Below are positions 1 to 9,615 of a stretch of DNA of 64,000 bases, one piece after another; the stretch's first letter is position 1, and every line of letters starts with the position of its first letter. The notes under the pieces were generated by a model. It saw only the letters and a program-made list of their open reading frames with translations. It was not told where the DNA came from and searched no databases. Made by a program: the position numbers and the translations under genes. The DNA is from JAPPKS01 sp963667895. GTDB taxonomy: Bacteria; Poribacteria; WGA-4E; PCPOR2b. Where the stretch lies: the NCBI GenBank assembly GCA_965223985.1, contig OZ245030.1, forward strand, positions 1,302,001 through 1,366,000. The letters run 5' to 3'.

Positions 1-1464
1 ATTGAGGTGACGCAGCGCGGAATGCAGCCGAATTTAAGCTATTTCGGAGGTAGTCTTTTTGACGTTGGCGCACATACCGCCTGGAAGCCATTCGAGCCAT
101 CGCCCTTAGTGTCGGATGAATTCTTTACAAATAAGGAGTTGGTCGATACACCCCCCATGCCGACTCCGGATACTAGATCGCCTCTGCTTCAACTTCCGGT
201 GGCGTTGTCTACGATGAATCCTCAAGCACTAGGATTCCTCAAACCTATTTTTGACAAACATCGACTGATGCCGATGCAGGGAACAGCTGGAGGCGCTCCC
301 GTGGAAAGTGCACCCATTGAGCCCGGTCAGATTGTCGGTATTGAATATTCACGTGGGGATTTCACAGCTTTTGCTTACGGCACAATGACCTATATCGAAG
401 GAAATCAGGTAATCGGGTTCGGTCATTCGATGTTCGGAGAAGGTCATGTGAATCTTCCGATTTCAGGGGGGTATGTCCATTTCATTTTACCGAGTATTTC
501 TCGGTCCTTCAAAGTCGCTTCTCCAACTAAACCGATAGGCACATTGGTGCAGGATCGCCAAACAGCCATAGCGGGTTTAACCGGACCACATCCCAGTTTT
601 ATGCCGGTTAGCGCCAACATTGAAACGACAGATGGGAAAACCCATCCGATTCACTATGAGGTCATGCGCCATCGTGGCTTATCGGCGATAATTGCCACGA
701 TAGGGGTTTGGAATTTCATTAGTGCACTAGAAATTGACAGCGGAGATCACACCGTAAACATAAATACGACGATTACACTGCAGGATAAGCCCAATCTGAC
801 ATCTCAAGAAATTGTGCGTAGAAATGTATACTCATCCAGTTCTTCTCCCGGATTTTGGGCTTTTCAGGCATTTTCCCCATTATCAAGTCTGATTAGTAAT
901 CAATATGAAAAGATTACGGTAGAAGGAGTTGTCGTTGATATCAAAATAGAGGATAAGCGGAAAACGGCGGTTATTGAAGGAGTTCGGATAAATAAAAACC
1001 GATATCGTCCGGGTGAGGAAATTGAGGTGATGATAACCCTTCGTCCATATCTGGAAACGCCAATTATCCATGCGGGGTATATCAAAGTGCCAGACGATGC
1101 ACCTGACGGATTAACTACACTCCTTGTTGCAAGCGGGGTGTCCCATGAAGCTTGGCAACGCACACGCGCCCCACTGAACTACTACCCAAAAAACATCAAT
1201 CAACTCATCCAACTTCTGCAATACGACCCAAGCAATAGTAACATTATACTGGAGATCTTTATTCCGAAAATTGGCATGACTGTTCAGGGGCAAGAGTTCC
1301 CAGAACTTCCTTTGTCCATGCTCTCGGTGATGAGTTCACCAAGCCAGTCGGGCGAAGGAGGCTATACGCGCGGTACCACTTTGCATATTGAAAATGTCCC
1401 GACGGAGTATGTAATCTCTGGTGGACATTTTGTACGATTCACCATTGACCGTAACGCCCCATAG
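1..1464 (+). CDS. SpoIVB peptidase S55-like domain protein, 5' truncated
   Basis: The reading frame is open from the first base of the window, so the N-terminus and any signal peptide lie upstream; the GTG at 7 is probably not the start. Codons about 115-230 resemble the S55 (SpoIVB peptidase) domain as found in many uncultured bacteria: a stretch around YGTMTYIEGNQVIGFGH, then a Ser-Phe-Lys segment and IGTLVQDRQTAIAGL. The His of the GFGH motif (codon 142) matches the catalytic His of the family. I do not see the GMSGSP motif that carries the catalytic Ser in SpoIVB, so this may be a non-proteolytic version. The rest looks like beta-rich extracellular modules. The next gene starts 46 bp downstream with its own strong ribosome-binding site, so the two are probably co-transcribed. 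Family assignment is by motif memory. Confidence 0.7.
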   Translation: MEVTQRGMQPNLSYFGGSLFDVGAHTAWKPFEPSPLVSDEFFTNKELVDTPPMPTPDTRSPLLQLPVALSTMNPQALGFLKPIFDKHRLMPMQGTAGGAPVESAPIEPGQIVGIEYSRGDFTAFAYGTMTYIEGNQVIGFGHSMFGEGHVNLPISGGYVHFILPSISRSFKVASPTKPIGTLVQDRQTAIAGLTGPHPSFMPVSANIETTDGKTHPIHYEVMRHRGLSAIIATIGVWNFISALEIDSGDHTVNINTTITLQDKPNLTSQEIVRRNVYSSSSSPGFWAFQAFSPLSSLISNQYEKITVEGVVVDIKIEDKRKTAVIEGVRINKNRYRPGEEIEVMITLRPYLETPIIHAGYIKVPDDAPDGLTTLLVASGVSHEAWQRTRAPLNYYPKNINQLIQLLQYDPSNSNIILEIFIPKIGMTVQGQEFPELPLSMLSVMSSPSQSGEGGYTRGTTLHIENVPTEYVISGGHFVRFTIDRNAP

Positions 1465-1510
1465 TAAATTGCCAATCTTCAATTGCTCATTAAGAGGAGG
1501 AAGTTTCTTC

Positions 1511-3589
1511 ATGAGGTTTTGTCGTGTTCTTTATTTGTTGAGTTCCATAGCCATACTTTTGGTTGCCAACATTGGATCGGCGTTGGCAGTGAAAACGTCC
1601 ATTTGGGAACAATATCGCCAACGTGATTTTGAAGCAGGTACGCCTAAAGATATATCAATCACAAGTAAAAACGAAGTCATCTTGTCGCCTAAACTGGACG
1701 CTGTTTTCACGGATACACAGGAAATATACATTTGGTGTCTAGCTGAGGATTCCAAAGGAAACATTTACGCAGGTACAGGCAATCAGGGTAAAATTTATCG
1801 GATTACTCCCGATGGTCAGTCATCACTCTTTTACGACTCGCCAGAGGTTTCAATCTTGAGTCTTGCCATTGACACAAATGATAATATTTATGCTGGCACG
1901 GCGCCTGATGGCTTAATTTATAAAATCTCGCAAGAGGGTGTTCCACCAATTACGCTTCTTAGTTCCGAGGAAAGCTACGTTTGGGCGATGACGTTTGATG
2001 ATGGGGGAAATCTTTACGCAGCGACGGGAACAGACGGGAAGATTTACAAAATTACCCCAGAGGGAGAAAACAGTGTCCTGTTCGATTCTGAAGAAAGCAA
2101 CATTGTATGTCTGCTTTACCATCAAGACGCTCTGTACGCTGGAAGTGAGGGTAAAGGTGTTATTTACCGAATAACAACCGATGGAGGGGTTTCAGTTGTG
2201 TATCAGACGGGACAAAAAGAAGTTCACACGCTTGTTGTAGACCCTCAGGGCACCATTTACGCAGGAACCGTCACAACTTCTCCACCGAAGCCGGGAGCGC
2301 AGCCAAGCGGCCCCCCTCCTCCAGGGGCGCCACCCGAAGAAAAGAAATCACAGCTTTATCAGATTCATCCCGACGGTGTCGTCTCCATGATTTGGACGGC
2401 TCCAGCTCCATTGATTCTGTCGATGGTTGTCGAAGCGGATAATCAACTCTTGGTGGGAACAGGTGATGAAGGAAAGGTTTTTCGAGTCAATGCAGATGGG
2501 GACTTTGTGTCATTGGGGAAGTGCGATGCAAGCCAGATCCTTGCGATGCACCGGAGCACAGATGATAAACTCACCCTAGGAACCGGCAATTCCGGAAAGC
2601 TATTTGAATTGAAAATGGAGCACAACACAACGGGTACGCTTGAATCCGTACCTCATGATACCCGACTCATTTCAAGATGGGGGAAACTATCGTGGGAAGG
2701 ACTTTCGCCGGAAGGTACGTCAATATCGTTCGCTACGCGGACAGGCAATACTGGAAAGCCGGATAACACATGGAGCGATTGGTCAAACGCATTGACAATC
2801 CCGGAAGGTTCTCAGATCACCAGTCCAACAGCGCGATACATCCAATGGCGTGCGACACTCACAACGAGTGCTCCGTCGACGACTCCAATCCTACAAAGGG
2901 TGGCTGTTGCTTCTGTTCAATCAAATGTCGAACCCCGTTTCACTTCAATTGAGATTCATCGCGGGGATAAACCCAAAGGCTCCGGCAGGCCCACTGACGT
3001 GAGCCCCCCTGGGGAAAACAGAGACCAGCGCCAATCTGAAAGCGATAATGGCAAACGACGGGCAACATGGAAAGTGGATGATGCGAATAATGACACCCTG
3101 CAGTTCACTGTCTACTACAAAAGCATCGACGAGACAAATTGGAAGCTACTCAAAAAGAAGCTGGATCAGCCCAATTACGCATGGGATACGACGTCAATGC
3201 CTGACGGACGCTACACCCTTAAAATTGAGGCGACGGACAAGCTAAGCAACCCGCCTAGTTTGGCAAAAGTTTCTGAGGGAATCAGCGATCCTTTTGATAT
3301 TGATAATACACAGCCAAAGGTAGGCAATATTACTGCGACCGCCAATGGATATGATACATATCAGATTACTTTTTCGGTTGAGGACGAGATGAGTTATGTC
3401 CAAAAGGCCGTTTATAAAATCGACAACGACGAACATTGGAAGGTCATTAACCCGGCGGACGGAATCTTTGATTCTAAGCGTGAAGAACTCTTGATTCAAA
3501 CAGAGCCGCTGTTGCCCGGTGAACATACAATAGCAATCCAAGCTACTGATGCAGCGGGAAATACGGCTGTTGGGCGAGGGAAGTTCTGA
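1511..3589 (+). CDS. secreted beta-propeller protein with C-terminal Ig-like region
   Basis: The ATG at 1511 follows a GAGGAGG ribosome-binding site and opens a clean signal peptide (MRFCRVLYLLSSIAILLV...SALA), so I prefer it to upstream in-frame codons. The mature protein has repeated blade units of about 45-50 residues built on 'GN-IYAGTG-GKIYRITPDG' (roughly residues 65-380), typical of two-component-regulator or NHL-type propellers. A Pro-rich linker interrupts the propeller near residue 260 (PPPPGAPPEEKK). The C-terminal third (about 490-690) looks like two Ig or fibronectin-like modules, with phrases such as DGRYTLKIEATDKLSNPP and PGEHTIAIQATDAAGNT. No catalytic residues are recognisable. 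It is likely a periplasmic or surface binding protein co-transcribed with the S55-like gene upstream; its ligand is unknown. Confidence 0.75.
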   Translation: MRFCRVLYLLSSIAILLVANIGSALAVKTSIWEQYRQRDFEAGTPKDISITSKNEVILSPKLDAVFTDTQEIYIWCLAEDSKGNIYAGTGNQGKIYRITPDGQSSLFYDSPEVSILSLAIDTNDNIYAGTAPDGLIYKISQEGVPPITLLSSEESYVWAMTFDDGGNLYAATGTDGKIYKITPEGENSVLFDSEESNIVCLLYHQDALYAGSEGKGVIYRITTDGGVSVVYQTGQKEVHTLVVDPQGTIYAGTVTTSPPKPGAQPSGPPPPGAPPEEKKSQLYQIHPDGVVSMIWTAPAPLILSMVVEADNQLLVGTGDEGKVFRVNADGDFVSLGKCDASQILAMHRSTDDKLTLGTGNSGKLFELKMEHNTTGTLESVPHDTRLISRWGKLSWEGLSPEGTSISFATRTGNTGKPDNTWSDWSNALTIPEGSQITSPTARYIQWRATLTTSAPSTTPILQRVAVASVQSNVEPRFTSIEIHRGDKPKGSGRPTDVSPPGENRDQRQSESDNGKRRATWKVDDANNDTLQFTVYYKSIDETNWKLLKKKLDQPNYAWDTTSMPDGRYTLKIEATDKLSNPPSLAKVSEGISDPFDIDNTQPKVGNITATANGYDTYQITFSVEDEMSYVQKAVYKIDNDEHWKVINPADGIFDSKREELLIQTEPLLPGEHTIAIQATDAAGNTAVGRGKF

Positions 3590-3871
3590 GGTTCATACTT
3601 TCATACTAAACATCGAACACAATAAGAAGATTTTCTCCACACATAACGCCCCACTTGCCCTGCGATGCAATTACTCCATATTTTATTTATACGTGAGTAC
3701 CTCTGAGACAAAAAAGGCTAGTCAAGATTACCACGTAGCAGGTGGAACACGAGGCATTCCTCTCACCAGATTGGGCATGAGGAGTGCCCACTAGCATTGC
3801 TCTTTCGAGGATGGTCTCAGTCGGATTTGTCTCGAACATGCTTCTCAAGTACACAAAAACGTGAGGTTGAT

Positions 3872-4921
3872 TTAGGCTCTTTCAGCATTGGGACATAGGC
3901 AGATTTTTCCGAAATTCTCTCGATTTTCAATGATACGATGTGCCTCTGCTGCCGCTTGTAACGGCAACACACGATCGATAATGGGAGATAACTTACCTCC
4001 TTCCGCGAGACGTATGATTGTGCGCAGTTCCGACGTTGAACCTAGCGCGGACCCAAGAATTGTCAACTGCCTCTGATAAATCTTGCGAATATCGATAGGT
4101 GCAATATTTCCTGTCGTGGCACCACATGTAACAAGTCGCCCATTTTTCGCAAGACTCGCCACACTCTTCTCCCATGTCGCCGCTCCAACATGCTCAAGCA
4201 CAATGTCAACACCTCGATCAGCTGTCGCATCCCGGACGACTTTACTGAAATCGGTCTGTGTATAATTGATTGTAAGATCCGCTCCCATCTGTCGCGCGCG
4301 TTCAAGTTTCTCATTGGTGCTTGCTGTAGCGAGAACGGTGGCTCCACACAGCTTGGAAATTTGTAGCGCCGCGCTGCCAACACCGCCTCCGGCAGATGGA
4401 ATAAGTATGCTTTCACCAGGGCGTATCTGTGCCTGGCTGATAAGCATGTGCCATGCGGTGAGGTAAGCCGTTGGAATCGCCGCAGCAAGAGAGTATTCGA
4501 GTCCTGATGAGATTTGAATCATGTTTTTGGCGGGGGCTTTGACATACTCCGCATAACCTCCGTTGGTTTGAAAGCCCAAGATTGCCTGAAAGTCACACAT
4601 GTTTTCATCACCGTTGAGACAGTCCCTGCACTGCCCACAGGAGATGAAAGGTGACAAGACAACACGATCGCCAACGGCAACATTGCGGACGTTAGCGCCA
4701 ATCTCGACCACATCACCGGCAATGTCGGATCCAAGAATATGCGGGAATGGTTGAACCTCCGGACGATCGCTACGCGCGCAAATATCGAGGTAATTCACCG
4801 CACACGCCTTGACTTCGACCAATACTTCTGATGGCGTGATAGTCGGGACAGGAACCTCTTCATATCGGAGTTTGTTTATGCTCCCCTGTTCGTGAATAAC
4901 GACTGCTTTCATATTGCTCAT
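3872..4921 (-). CDS. zinc-type alcohol dehydrogenase / quinone oxidoreductase family (MDR)
   Basis: A 349-residue medium-chain dehydrogenase/reductase, the usual family length. Four cysteines at about 95, 98, 101 and 109 (CGQCRDCLNGDENMC) form the structural zinc lobe. The Rossmann nucleotide-binding loop is seen as SAGGGVGSAALQ near residue 175. At the N-terminus the sequence ACAVNYLDICARSD replaces the CGTDxH-type catalytic-zinc motif, which points to the quinone-reductase-like branch, so the substrate cannot be named. It starts only 3 bp after the stop of the PhyH-family gene upstream and has no good ribosome-binding site of its own, which suggests translational coupling. The pair may oxidise or hydroxylate one small organic substrate; that is inference. 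Confidence 0.85.
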   Translation of the reverse strand: MSNMKAVVIHEQGSINKLRYEEVPVPTITPSEVLVEVKACAVNYLDICARSDRPEVQPFPHILGSDIAGDVVEIGANVRNVAVGDRVVLSPFISCGQCRDCLNGDENMCDFQAILGFQTNGGYAEYVKAPAKNMIQISSGLEYSLAAAIPTAYLTAWHMLISQAQIRPGESILIPSAGGGVGSAALQISKLCGATVLATASTNEKLERARQMGADLTINYTQTDFSKVVRDATADRGVDIVLEHVGAATWEKSVASLAKNGRLVTCGATTGNIAPIDIRKIYQRQLTILGSALGSTSELRTIIRLAEGGKLSPIIDRVLPLQAAAEAHRIIENRENFGKICLCPNAERA

Positions 4922-4924
4922 TCA

Positions 4925-5740
4925 TCAACCATAAGCTCCACGCTCAAGGAAACCGAGGAGCCGACGCAGCCGTGGGTTTGCATTTGCGTAGATGTGTTCA
5001 GGCATGGTGTAATTCATAAACGGATAGTATTTGTGTCCGATTATGCGTCGGGCATAAGTAATCTGTGTGACATCGCGCGTCCTTTTACTTTGATTCGGCC
5101 CCCCACGATGACAAACTTGGTTGTTGAACATCACAACACTACCCGCTACTCCCAGATTGTAGTGAATCAGCTTTTCCCATTTTGTGCCTTCCAACGTGGT
5201 AGGTAGTGGAGCGCCAAACAGATGGGAACCCGGAATCACCTCTGTGCCGCCGTGTTCTATCTCGGTAACATCTGTCAAATAGTAGTTTGCCGTAAAAAAA
5301 AGCACCGGCAAGCGCACATTTGTGGGAGGCTCACCGTCTGTGACGATAAAGTGCGGAGCGTCGTCCTGATGCCAGGTGGTAATGCCACCTCCAGGCAAGC
5401 AGCGAAAAGAATTATTGTGGATGACGTGACAATTTTCAGCAACAAGCGCTTCAGCAAAACTAACAATTGGCTCAAGATTGAACAACCTGACATTGGGTTG
5501 ACTGTGCTCGAACATTCGGTGGCACAGCTGGATTTTTTCGCCAGTGATGTTAAGACCGTTCGGGTTTTCTTGCAGCGCCCAATCCAAATCTTTGCGCAAC
5601 TCGGCACACCATTCCGGGGGAAGTACATTCTCAATAAACAAAAATCCGTTGCGATGGAACGTTTCAACCCATTCCTGAATCTGTTCCTCACTGACGATTT
5701 TGTTGGCTAGGTAAGTTTTAAGTTTTGGAGTTACGCGCAT
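4925..5740 (-). CDS. phytanoyl-CoA dioxygenase (PhyH) family protein
   Basis: A Fe(II)/2-oxoglutarate-dependent dioxygenase of the PhyH family. The iron-binding facial triad is visible as WHQDD (His124, Asp126 with this start) and the distal His211 in QVCHRGG; the downstream Arg in NQSKRTR is placed to bind 2-oxoglutarate. I chose the ATG at 5740 because GAGGGA lies 8 bases before it. An ATG at 5755 is also in frame but would contain that ribosome-binding site. Length, about 271 residues, fits the family. PhyH proteins hydroxylate many small molecules and are heavily expanded in Poribacteria-like genomes, so the substrate is unknown. It is the first gene of a two-gene unit with the MDR dehydrogenase. 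Confidence 0.85.
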   Translation of the reverse strand: MRVTPKLKTYLANKIVSEEQIQEWVETFHRNGFLFIENVLPPEWCAELRKDLDWALQENPNGLNITGEKIQLCHRMFEHSQPNVRLFNLEPIVSFAEALVAENCHVIHNNSFRCLPGGGITTWHQDDAPHFIVTDGEPPTNVRLPVLFFTANYYLTDVTEIEHGGTEVIPGSHLFGAPLPTTLEGTKWEKLIHYNLGVAGSVVMFNNQVCHRGGPNQSKRTRDVTQITYARRIIGHKYYPFMNYTMPEHIYANANPRLRRLLGFLERGAYG

Positions 5741-6258
5741 TTGAGATTCCCTCATCCGGATTGGACATGATTATTTGATAAATCTAGCTGACCAGGGATT
5801 GAGTAGTGAATCGGGATTAAACCCAACATTGACACCAATCTTTGATATACAATCCGCCGTTGTTTGTGAATTGGTTGCCACAGGCACCCAACGTCGCCTT
5901 TGAGTGTAGCTACGCCAACAGAATTTTATCGGTGATGTAATCGTCACTTGACACAATTAAAAAATCACGGAGAGTTCTGGAGCGACTACGCTGTTGATAG
6001 ATATGTCAATTACTTCGGTGATACTAGTGGCATCAGAAGTCGTTTTGAGTTCCTCTTAAAGACGTGGGCTTAGGCTTCAATCCGAGAATATATCATGAGG
6101 TATCCTCAAAATCCAATTCTATGTTTTCAAGAGGATACCATTTGATCAGAGAAAATTCAACAGATTTTTCGAGCTGCAATTCAATAAACAATTTGCCGTT
6201 CCCATAGTCTTAAAGAAATAGGGACAACATCCATTTCCGCCCACAAGGGAGACAGACG
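5741..6258. other. intergenic, divergent promoter region
   Basis: About 500 bp between the divergently read PhyH gene and the vWA gene. Reading both strands shows only short frames without ribosome-binding sites. I see no convincing hairpin or repeat; promoters for both flanking genes must lie here but none reaches consensus. Confidence 0.4.
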
Positions 6259-8202
6259 ATGATAGATCGAATGCACAAAGCGCGATCCTCTCGTGCACTT
6301 TTAATCTCTTTGGTAATTCATCTTTGCCTGCTCATTACATGGACAATTGTGTTTTATCGTCAACAGGAGGAAGATTTGGAGGATGCAGTTGCCGTTGAAC
6401 TCGTCAACGAAGAAGACCTGCCAAAGCCACGTCGAAAGATACTTAAACCCCAACCACGCCTTTACCCCTCTCACCAGGTCCGCTCACCGGTTCCAGACCA
6501 ACCCCAAACTATCAAATTGGAGGCAATCCAGCATCCGATCAACGAAACCCTCAGTCCATCAGAGCGCCTCCTGCTTCAAAGCGCATCCGCTAATCAGAAC
6601 AACCCCCAGGACAAATTGCCCGATGCCATGACAGCAACGCAGCAACTCAGCAGTCGAGAAATTCGTATCCCTACAGTTTCGACCCCCGCCCTACCTGAAG
6701 ATGGGAACGGTGTAAAAAGTTTCCGCCAGCGCGTACAAGGGAATGGATCTGGTGGGCTCAACATGTTTGAATCCACTGGCACGGCAGATGTTGGTGCGAT
6801 CGGAAATCGCTCTGGTGGAGGTGGAACAGTAGCAGACGAAAATCCATTCGCAGAAGCTTTGCGCGAAATCGCAGATCATATCATCGCAACACGACAGAAA
6901 AATAAGGTCAATGTCGTATTTGTGCTTGACACCAGTGCGAGTATGCGAGACAACATCCAGCAGGTTGCAGATCACCTCTATGCTATGACTGATGCATACA
7001 CCGACATTAATCTCGAATTTTATCTTGGCATGCTAGAATTCAGTGTAAAACAGGGAAAACAGTCTGTAAAGACAAAACCGCTTATGCCGGATGTAGCATT
7101 GCTTCGCCAGCGAATGAAGAATGCCCAACTCAGCGGGGACGAACACGCTCTCGACGCATTGATGGCAACGTTAACTTACATACATTTTCATTCAGACGCC
7201 GACAAACACTTGGTATTGGTGACGGATGAACCTGCCACAACGAGTTTGCGAAAAGCCGGTGCAATCAAAGAGATGCGTAACAAAGTGCTAGACAATTACG
7301 CATCACAAGATATTCATATCAACGTTCTGGGACACACTGACTCATTTCAACAACGTCTCGCCGAAGCGACGGATGGGCTCTGGCAAGAGATTCCGGGTGG
7401 TGCAACCAAGACCGGAAGTTTACTAGCAACACACCATTCCAATGATAGAAGTGTGAGAGAAAATGTAAAGTTGCAGAAGTTACTCAGAAATGTGAGAAAA
7501 ATTGTTAAAGATATCGCTCAAGGAGTTCTTGATTCCAACCCTGAGGTACATACTCAACCCTCTCACCAAAGTGACGACAGGTTACCTGTGTTGCCGGACG
7601 CGCTGAAATTGCAGGCAAATACAGAGGAAACGTCGCCGGCAAATGTTCCCGGACAGAGGGCGGCGCCGAAAGCAAATCGCGCACAGGTTGATATTGTTAT
7701 CATGCTTGATTGCAGCCGCAGCATGGGCGGAAAATCGGAAGCAGTTATGCTCAGCATCAGTGAATTTCTTGCAAAATTGGAACTCTGGCCAATCGACTAT
7801 CGAATTGGACTGATTCGTTTTGCTGAAGCAAAGGACGCCATCAAATCAATTGATGGAACGGTTGTCACGCAGATGCCAATCAGCGAAGGGTTGATAAAAA
7901 GACTTACGAGGTTTCCCTTTGGGGGGGATGAACATTTTATCGACGCCATCGTAGAGGGGTTACCCCAGTTTCGCTTTCGCGCTGATGCGAGCCGTGCTCT
8001 TCTTGCTTTTACAGATGAGCCTAGCACAGGCAGCCAGTCACCGGAACATGCGATCGAAATCTGCCAATCTTTGGGCATTCGGGCTTATGTGATTGGCGCC
8101 ACCGGTAATGGCAGCAATTTTCAAATAATGCTTACCCAACAAACAAATGGCCTCGCTTTCCCGATGCCCAATAGCTTCTCTAAACCATATCCCCACCAGT
8201 AG
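6259..8202 (+). CDS. membrane-anchored protein with two von Willebrand factor A domains
   Basis: The ATG at 6259 follows AAGGGAG. A single N-terminal membrane segment (about residues 14-32, LISLVIHLCLLITWTIVFY) is followed by an acidic stretch and a Pro/Arg-rich region resembling TonB-type linkers, so the body probably sits in the periplasm. Two vWA domains follow. The first has the MIDAS motif DTSAS at about 222-226, the second DCSRS at about 483-487; both keep the DxSxS metal-binding pattern and the later Thr/Asp positions (VTDEP and FTDEP). Between them is a low-complexity linker. vWA proteins of this shape scaffold protein complexes through metal-dependent adhesion. Nothing nearby (MoxR ATPase or similar) identifies the partner. 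Confidence 0.85.
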   Translation: MIDRMHKARSSRALLISLVIHLCLLITWTIVFYRQQEEDLEDAVAVELVNEEDLPKPRRKILKPQPRLYPSHQVRSPVPDQPQTIKLEAIQHPINETLSPSERLLLQSASANQNNPQDKLPDAMTATQQLSSREIRIPTVSTPALPEDGNGVKSFRQRVQGNGSGGLNMFESTGTADVGAIGNRSGGGGTVADENPFAEALREIADHIIATRQKNKVNVVFVLDTSASMRDNIQQVADHLYAMTDAYTDINLEFYLGMLEFSVKQGKQSVKTKPLMPDVALLRQRMKNAQLSGDEHALDALMATLTYIHFHSDADKHLVLVTDEPATTSLRKAGAIKEMRNKVLDNYASQDIHINVLGHTDSFQQRLAEATDGLWQEIPGGATKTGSLLATHHSNDRSVRENVKLQKLLRNVRKIVKDIAQGVLDSNPEVHTQPSHQSDDRLPVLPDALKLQANTEETSPANVPGQRAAPKANRAQVDIVIMLDCSRSMGGKSEAVMLSISEFLAKLELWPIDYRIGLIRFAEAKDAIKSIDGTVVTQMPISEGLIKRLTRFPFGGDEHFIDAIVEGLPQFRFRADASRALLAFTDEPSTGSQSPEHAIEICQSLGIRAYVIGATGNGSNFQIMLTQQTNGLAFPMPNSFSKPYPHQ

Positions 8203-8669
8203 ACCATCACAATATCAGCAAATCCAGTTAATCACCTATAGGAAAGAAGTGATACAACAAGGTTGCCACATTTACGGTGGTTAAGTAAATCTCTTATGCC
8301 AATTCCAGTCTGAGGCATGCAAAGTTTGCACTATTATGAAAAGTTTGCACTATAGATTCGACTGCTATAAGGAATTGGAGGTGATTGTGGTGTGTTCTAT
8401 CTGAAAAATCGGCTTCATGCGTTGAGCGTGTAGAGAGGAACCCACCCCAGTGATACTGCCTACGTCAACGACGTCTTTACATATCATACATTATGTATTG
8501 CCAATAGTGGTAGTAGGGGAAGACCGCTTTTGCATGTGGAAAAGTGCAAAACCAACCTGTGAACCATCCCTTTGGAATAGGGGATGGAATTGATAATTGC
8601 CAGTTTATCGCCATTGGTATATTTTTTGCTAGTGAAGAAAGCAATCTTGAGTGAAGAAGGTGGTAAAAC
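8203..8669. other. intergenic region
   Basis: No supported gene in these 467 bp. The only structure noticed is a 14-bp direct repeat (8321-8334 and 8340-8353), listed separately. Confidence 0.4.
8321..8353. repeat. 14-bp direct repeat pair
   Basis: AAAGTTTGCACTAT occurs at 8321-8334 and again at 8340-8353, a 19-bp period (just under two helical turns). Tandem copies spaced like this could be a regulator binding site; the nearest downstream start is over 300 bp away, so function is unclear. Confidence 0.4.
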
Positions 8670-9248
8670 ATGGTGCAGGAACTTCAACGCAAAGGCATTC
8701 ATCTGCTTGGACTAATTGTTCCTATTATCTATTCCTTCACCGAACAACACACTATAATTTTCATTGTTGGTATTCTCACTTTCCTTGCTTTGCTGATTGA
8801 GCTATTGAAGTGGTTGTCTTCATCGTTTTTAAACATATTCGTTCGGATATTTTCCCCAATGTTACGCCCTCAAGAGCGAAAGGGTGGGTTTACCGGTGCA
8901 ACATATTACCTTATTGGATCGTTTGTTTGCGTGTTAGTGTTCGAGAAAACACTTGCTATCGTTTGCATCTGTTTTCTAATTTTAGGCGACTTGTTTGCAG
9001 CCATAATTGGCAAGCATTGGGGTCGAACCAAGCTTGCATCGCAAAAGAGCTTAGAGGGTAGCCTCGCATGTTTCGCGGTGTGCGCATTGATTGCGTTATT
9101 GATGAAACTCCACCCGGTTATTGCGCTCACTGGGGCTATTGTGGCAACGCTGATTGAACTCTTCCCGCTTGGATTGGATGATAATGTGACAATGCCGTTA
9201 ATCTCAGGAATCGTGATGCACCTGATGATTAACAATTCGCAATTCTGA
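8670..9248 (+). CDS. diacylglycerol/polyprenol kinase family membrane protein
   Basis: A 192-residue, strongly hydrophobic protein with about six predicted membrane segments. It starts with the family-like VQELQRKGIHLLGLIVP and carries the conserved cytidylyl-transfer/CTP-kinase signature DLFAAIIGKHWGRTKL followed by KSLEGSLA, characteristic of the SEC59/DGK1/phytol kinase group. Members use CTP to phosphorylate dolichol, phytol or diacylglycerol in the cytoplasmic membrane. The bacterial members' lipid substrate is generally unproven, and nothing in the neighbourhood decides it. It appears to be a single-gene unit, with 467 bp of non-coding sequence upstream and 367 bp downstream. Confidence 0.8.
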   Translation: MVQELQRKGIHLLGLIVPIIYSFTEQHTIIFIVGILTFLALLIELLKWLSSSFLNIFVRIFSPMLRPQERKGGFTGATYYLIGSFVCVLVFEKTLAIVCICFLILGDLFAAIIGKHWGRTKLASQKSLEGSLACFAVCALIALLMKLHPVIALTGAIVATLIELFPLGLDDNVTMPLISGIVMHLMINNSQF

Positions 9249-9615
9249 ATCATTTAACTCGATGTGTGGTATGTGATGTAAACACGGATTCTTGGAATTT
9301 CGTAAATCTAGTGTTTTCAACATTTTCTTTTCCCCTGCACACTTTCCACACTTTTCTCCCTCCCTTGTTCTGTTTCTCTTCAGTCGCTGAATGGGTTCGA
9401 GTGTTAAGGGCCCGACTCAATACCGGCGAGTAAGTTCCCCAAATAACATTATAGAGCCGCGGATTGCGACAAGCTGTGGGAATTCGTCCTACCTTTTCGA
9501 ATTTTTGTTTTCATTTTCTGCTATGCTATGCTAAAATGTAGTTTTTCATATGCTATAGTGGGGATTTTAACCTAATTCTATATGCCCGGAATTACGTATT
9601 ACCGCATTAGTCTTC
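9249..9615. other. intergenic region
   Basis: AT-rich toward its 3' end; a tandem ATGCT-type stretch near 9520 and a TATAGT box near 9555 could belong to the promoter of the ABC gene, but no -35 element fits well. A GGGTTCGAG stretch near 9390 was checked as a tRNA T-arm and does not fold as one. Confidence 0.3.

Noticed and set aside
3549..3794. 81-codon plus-strand frame after the propeller gene
   Set aside because: It overlaps the end of the propeller gene, has no ribosome-binding site and no family-like sequence.
4063..4488. 141-codon frame overlapping the alcohol dehydrogenase in another frame on the same strand
   Set aside because: It lies wholly inside a well-supported family gene and has low-complexity, Arg-rich composition typical of a shadow frame.
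9380..9470. tRNA-like T-arm sequence GGGTTCGAG
   Set aside because: The flanking bases do not form a T-stem, and no anticodon arm, D-arm or acceptor pairing could be built on either strand.
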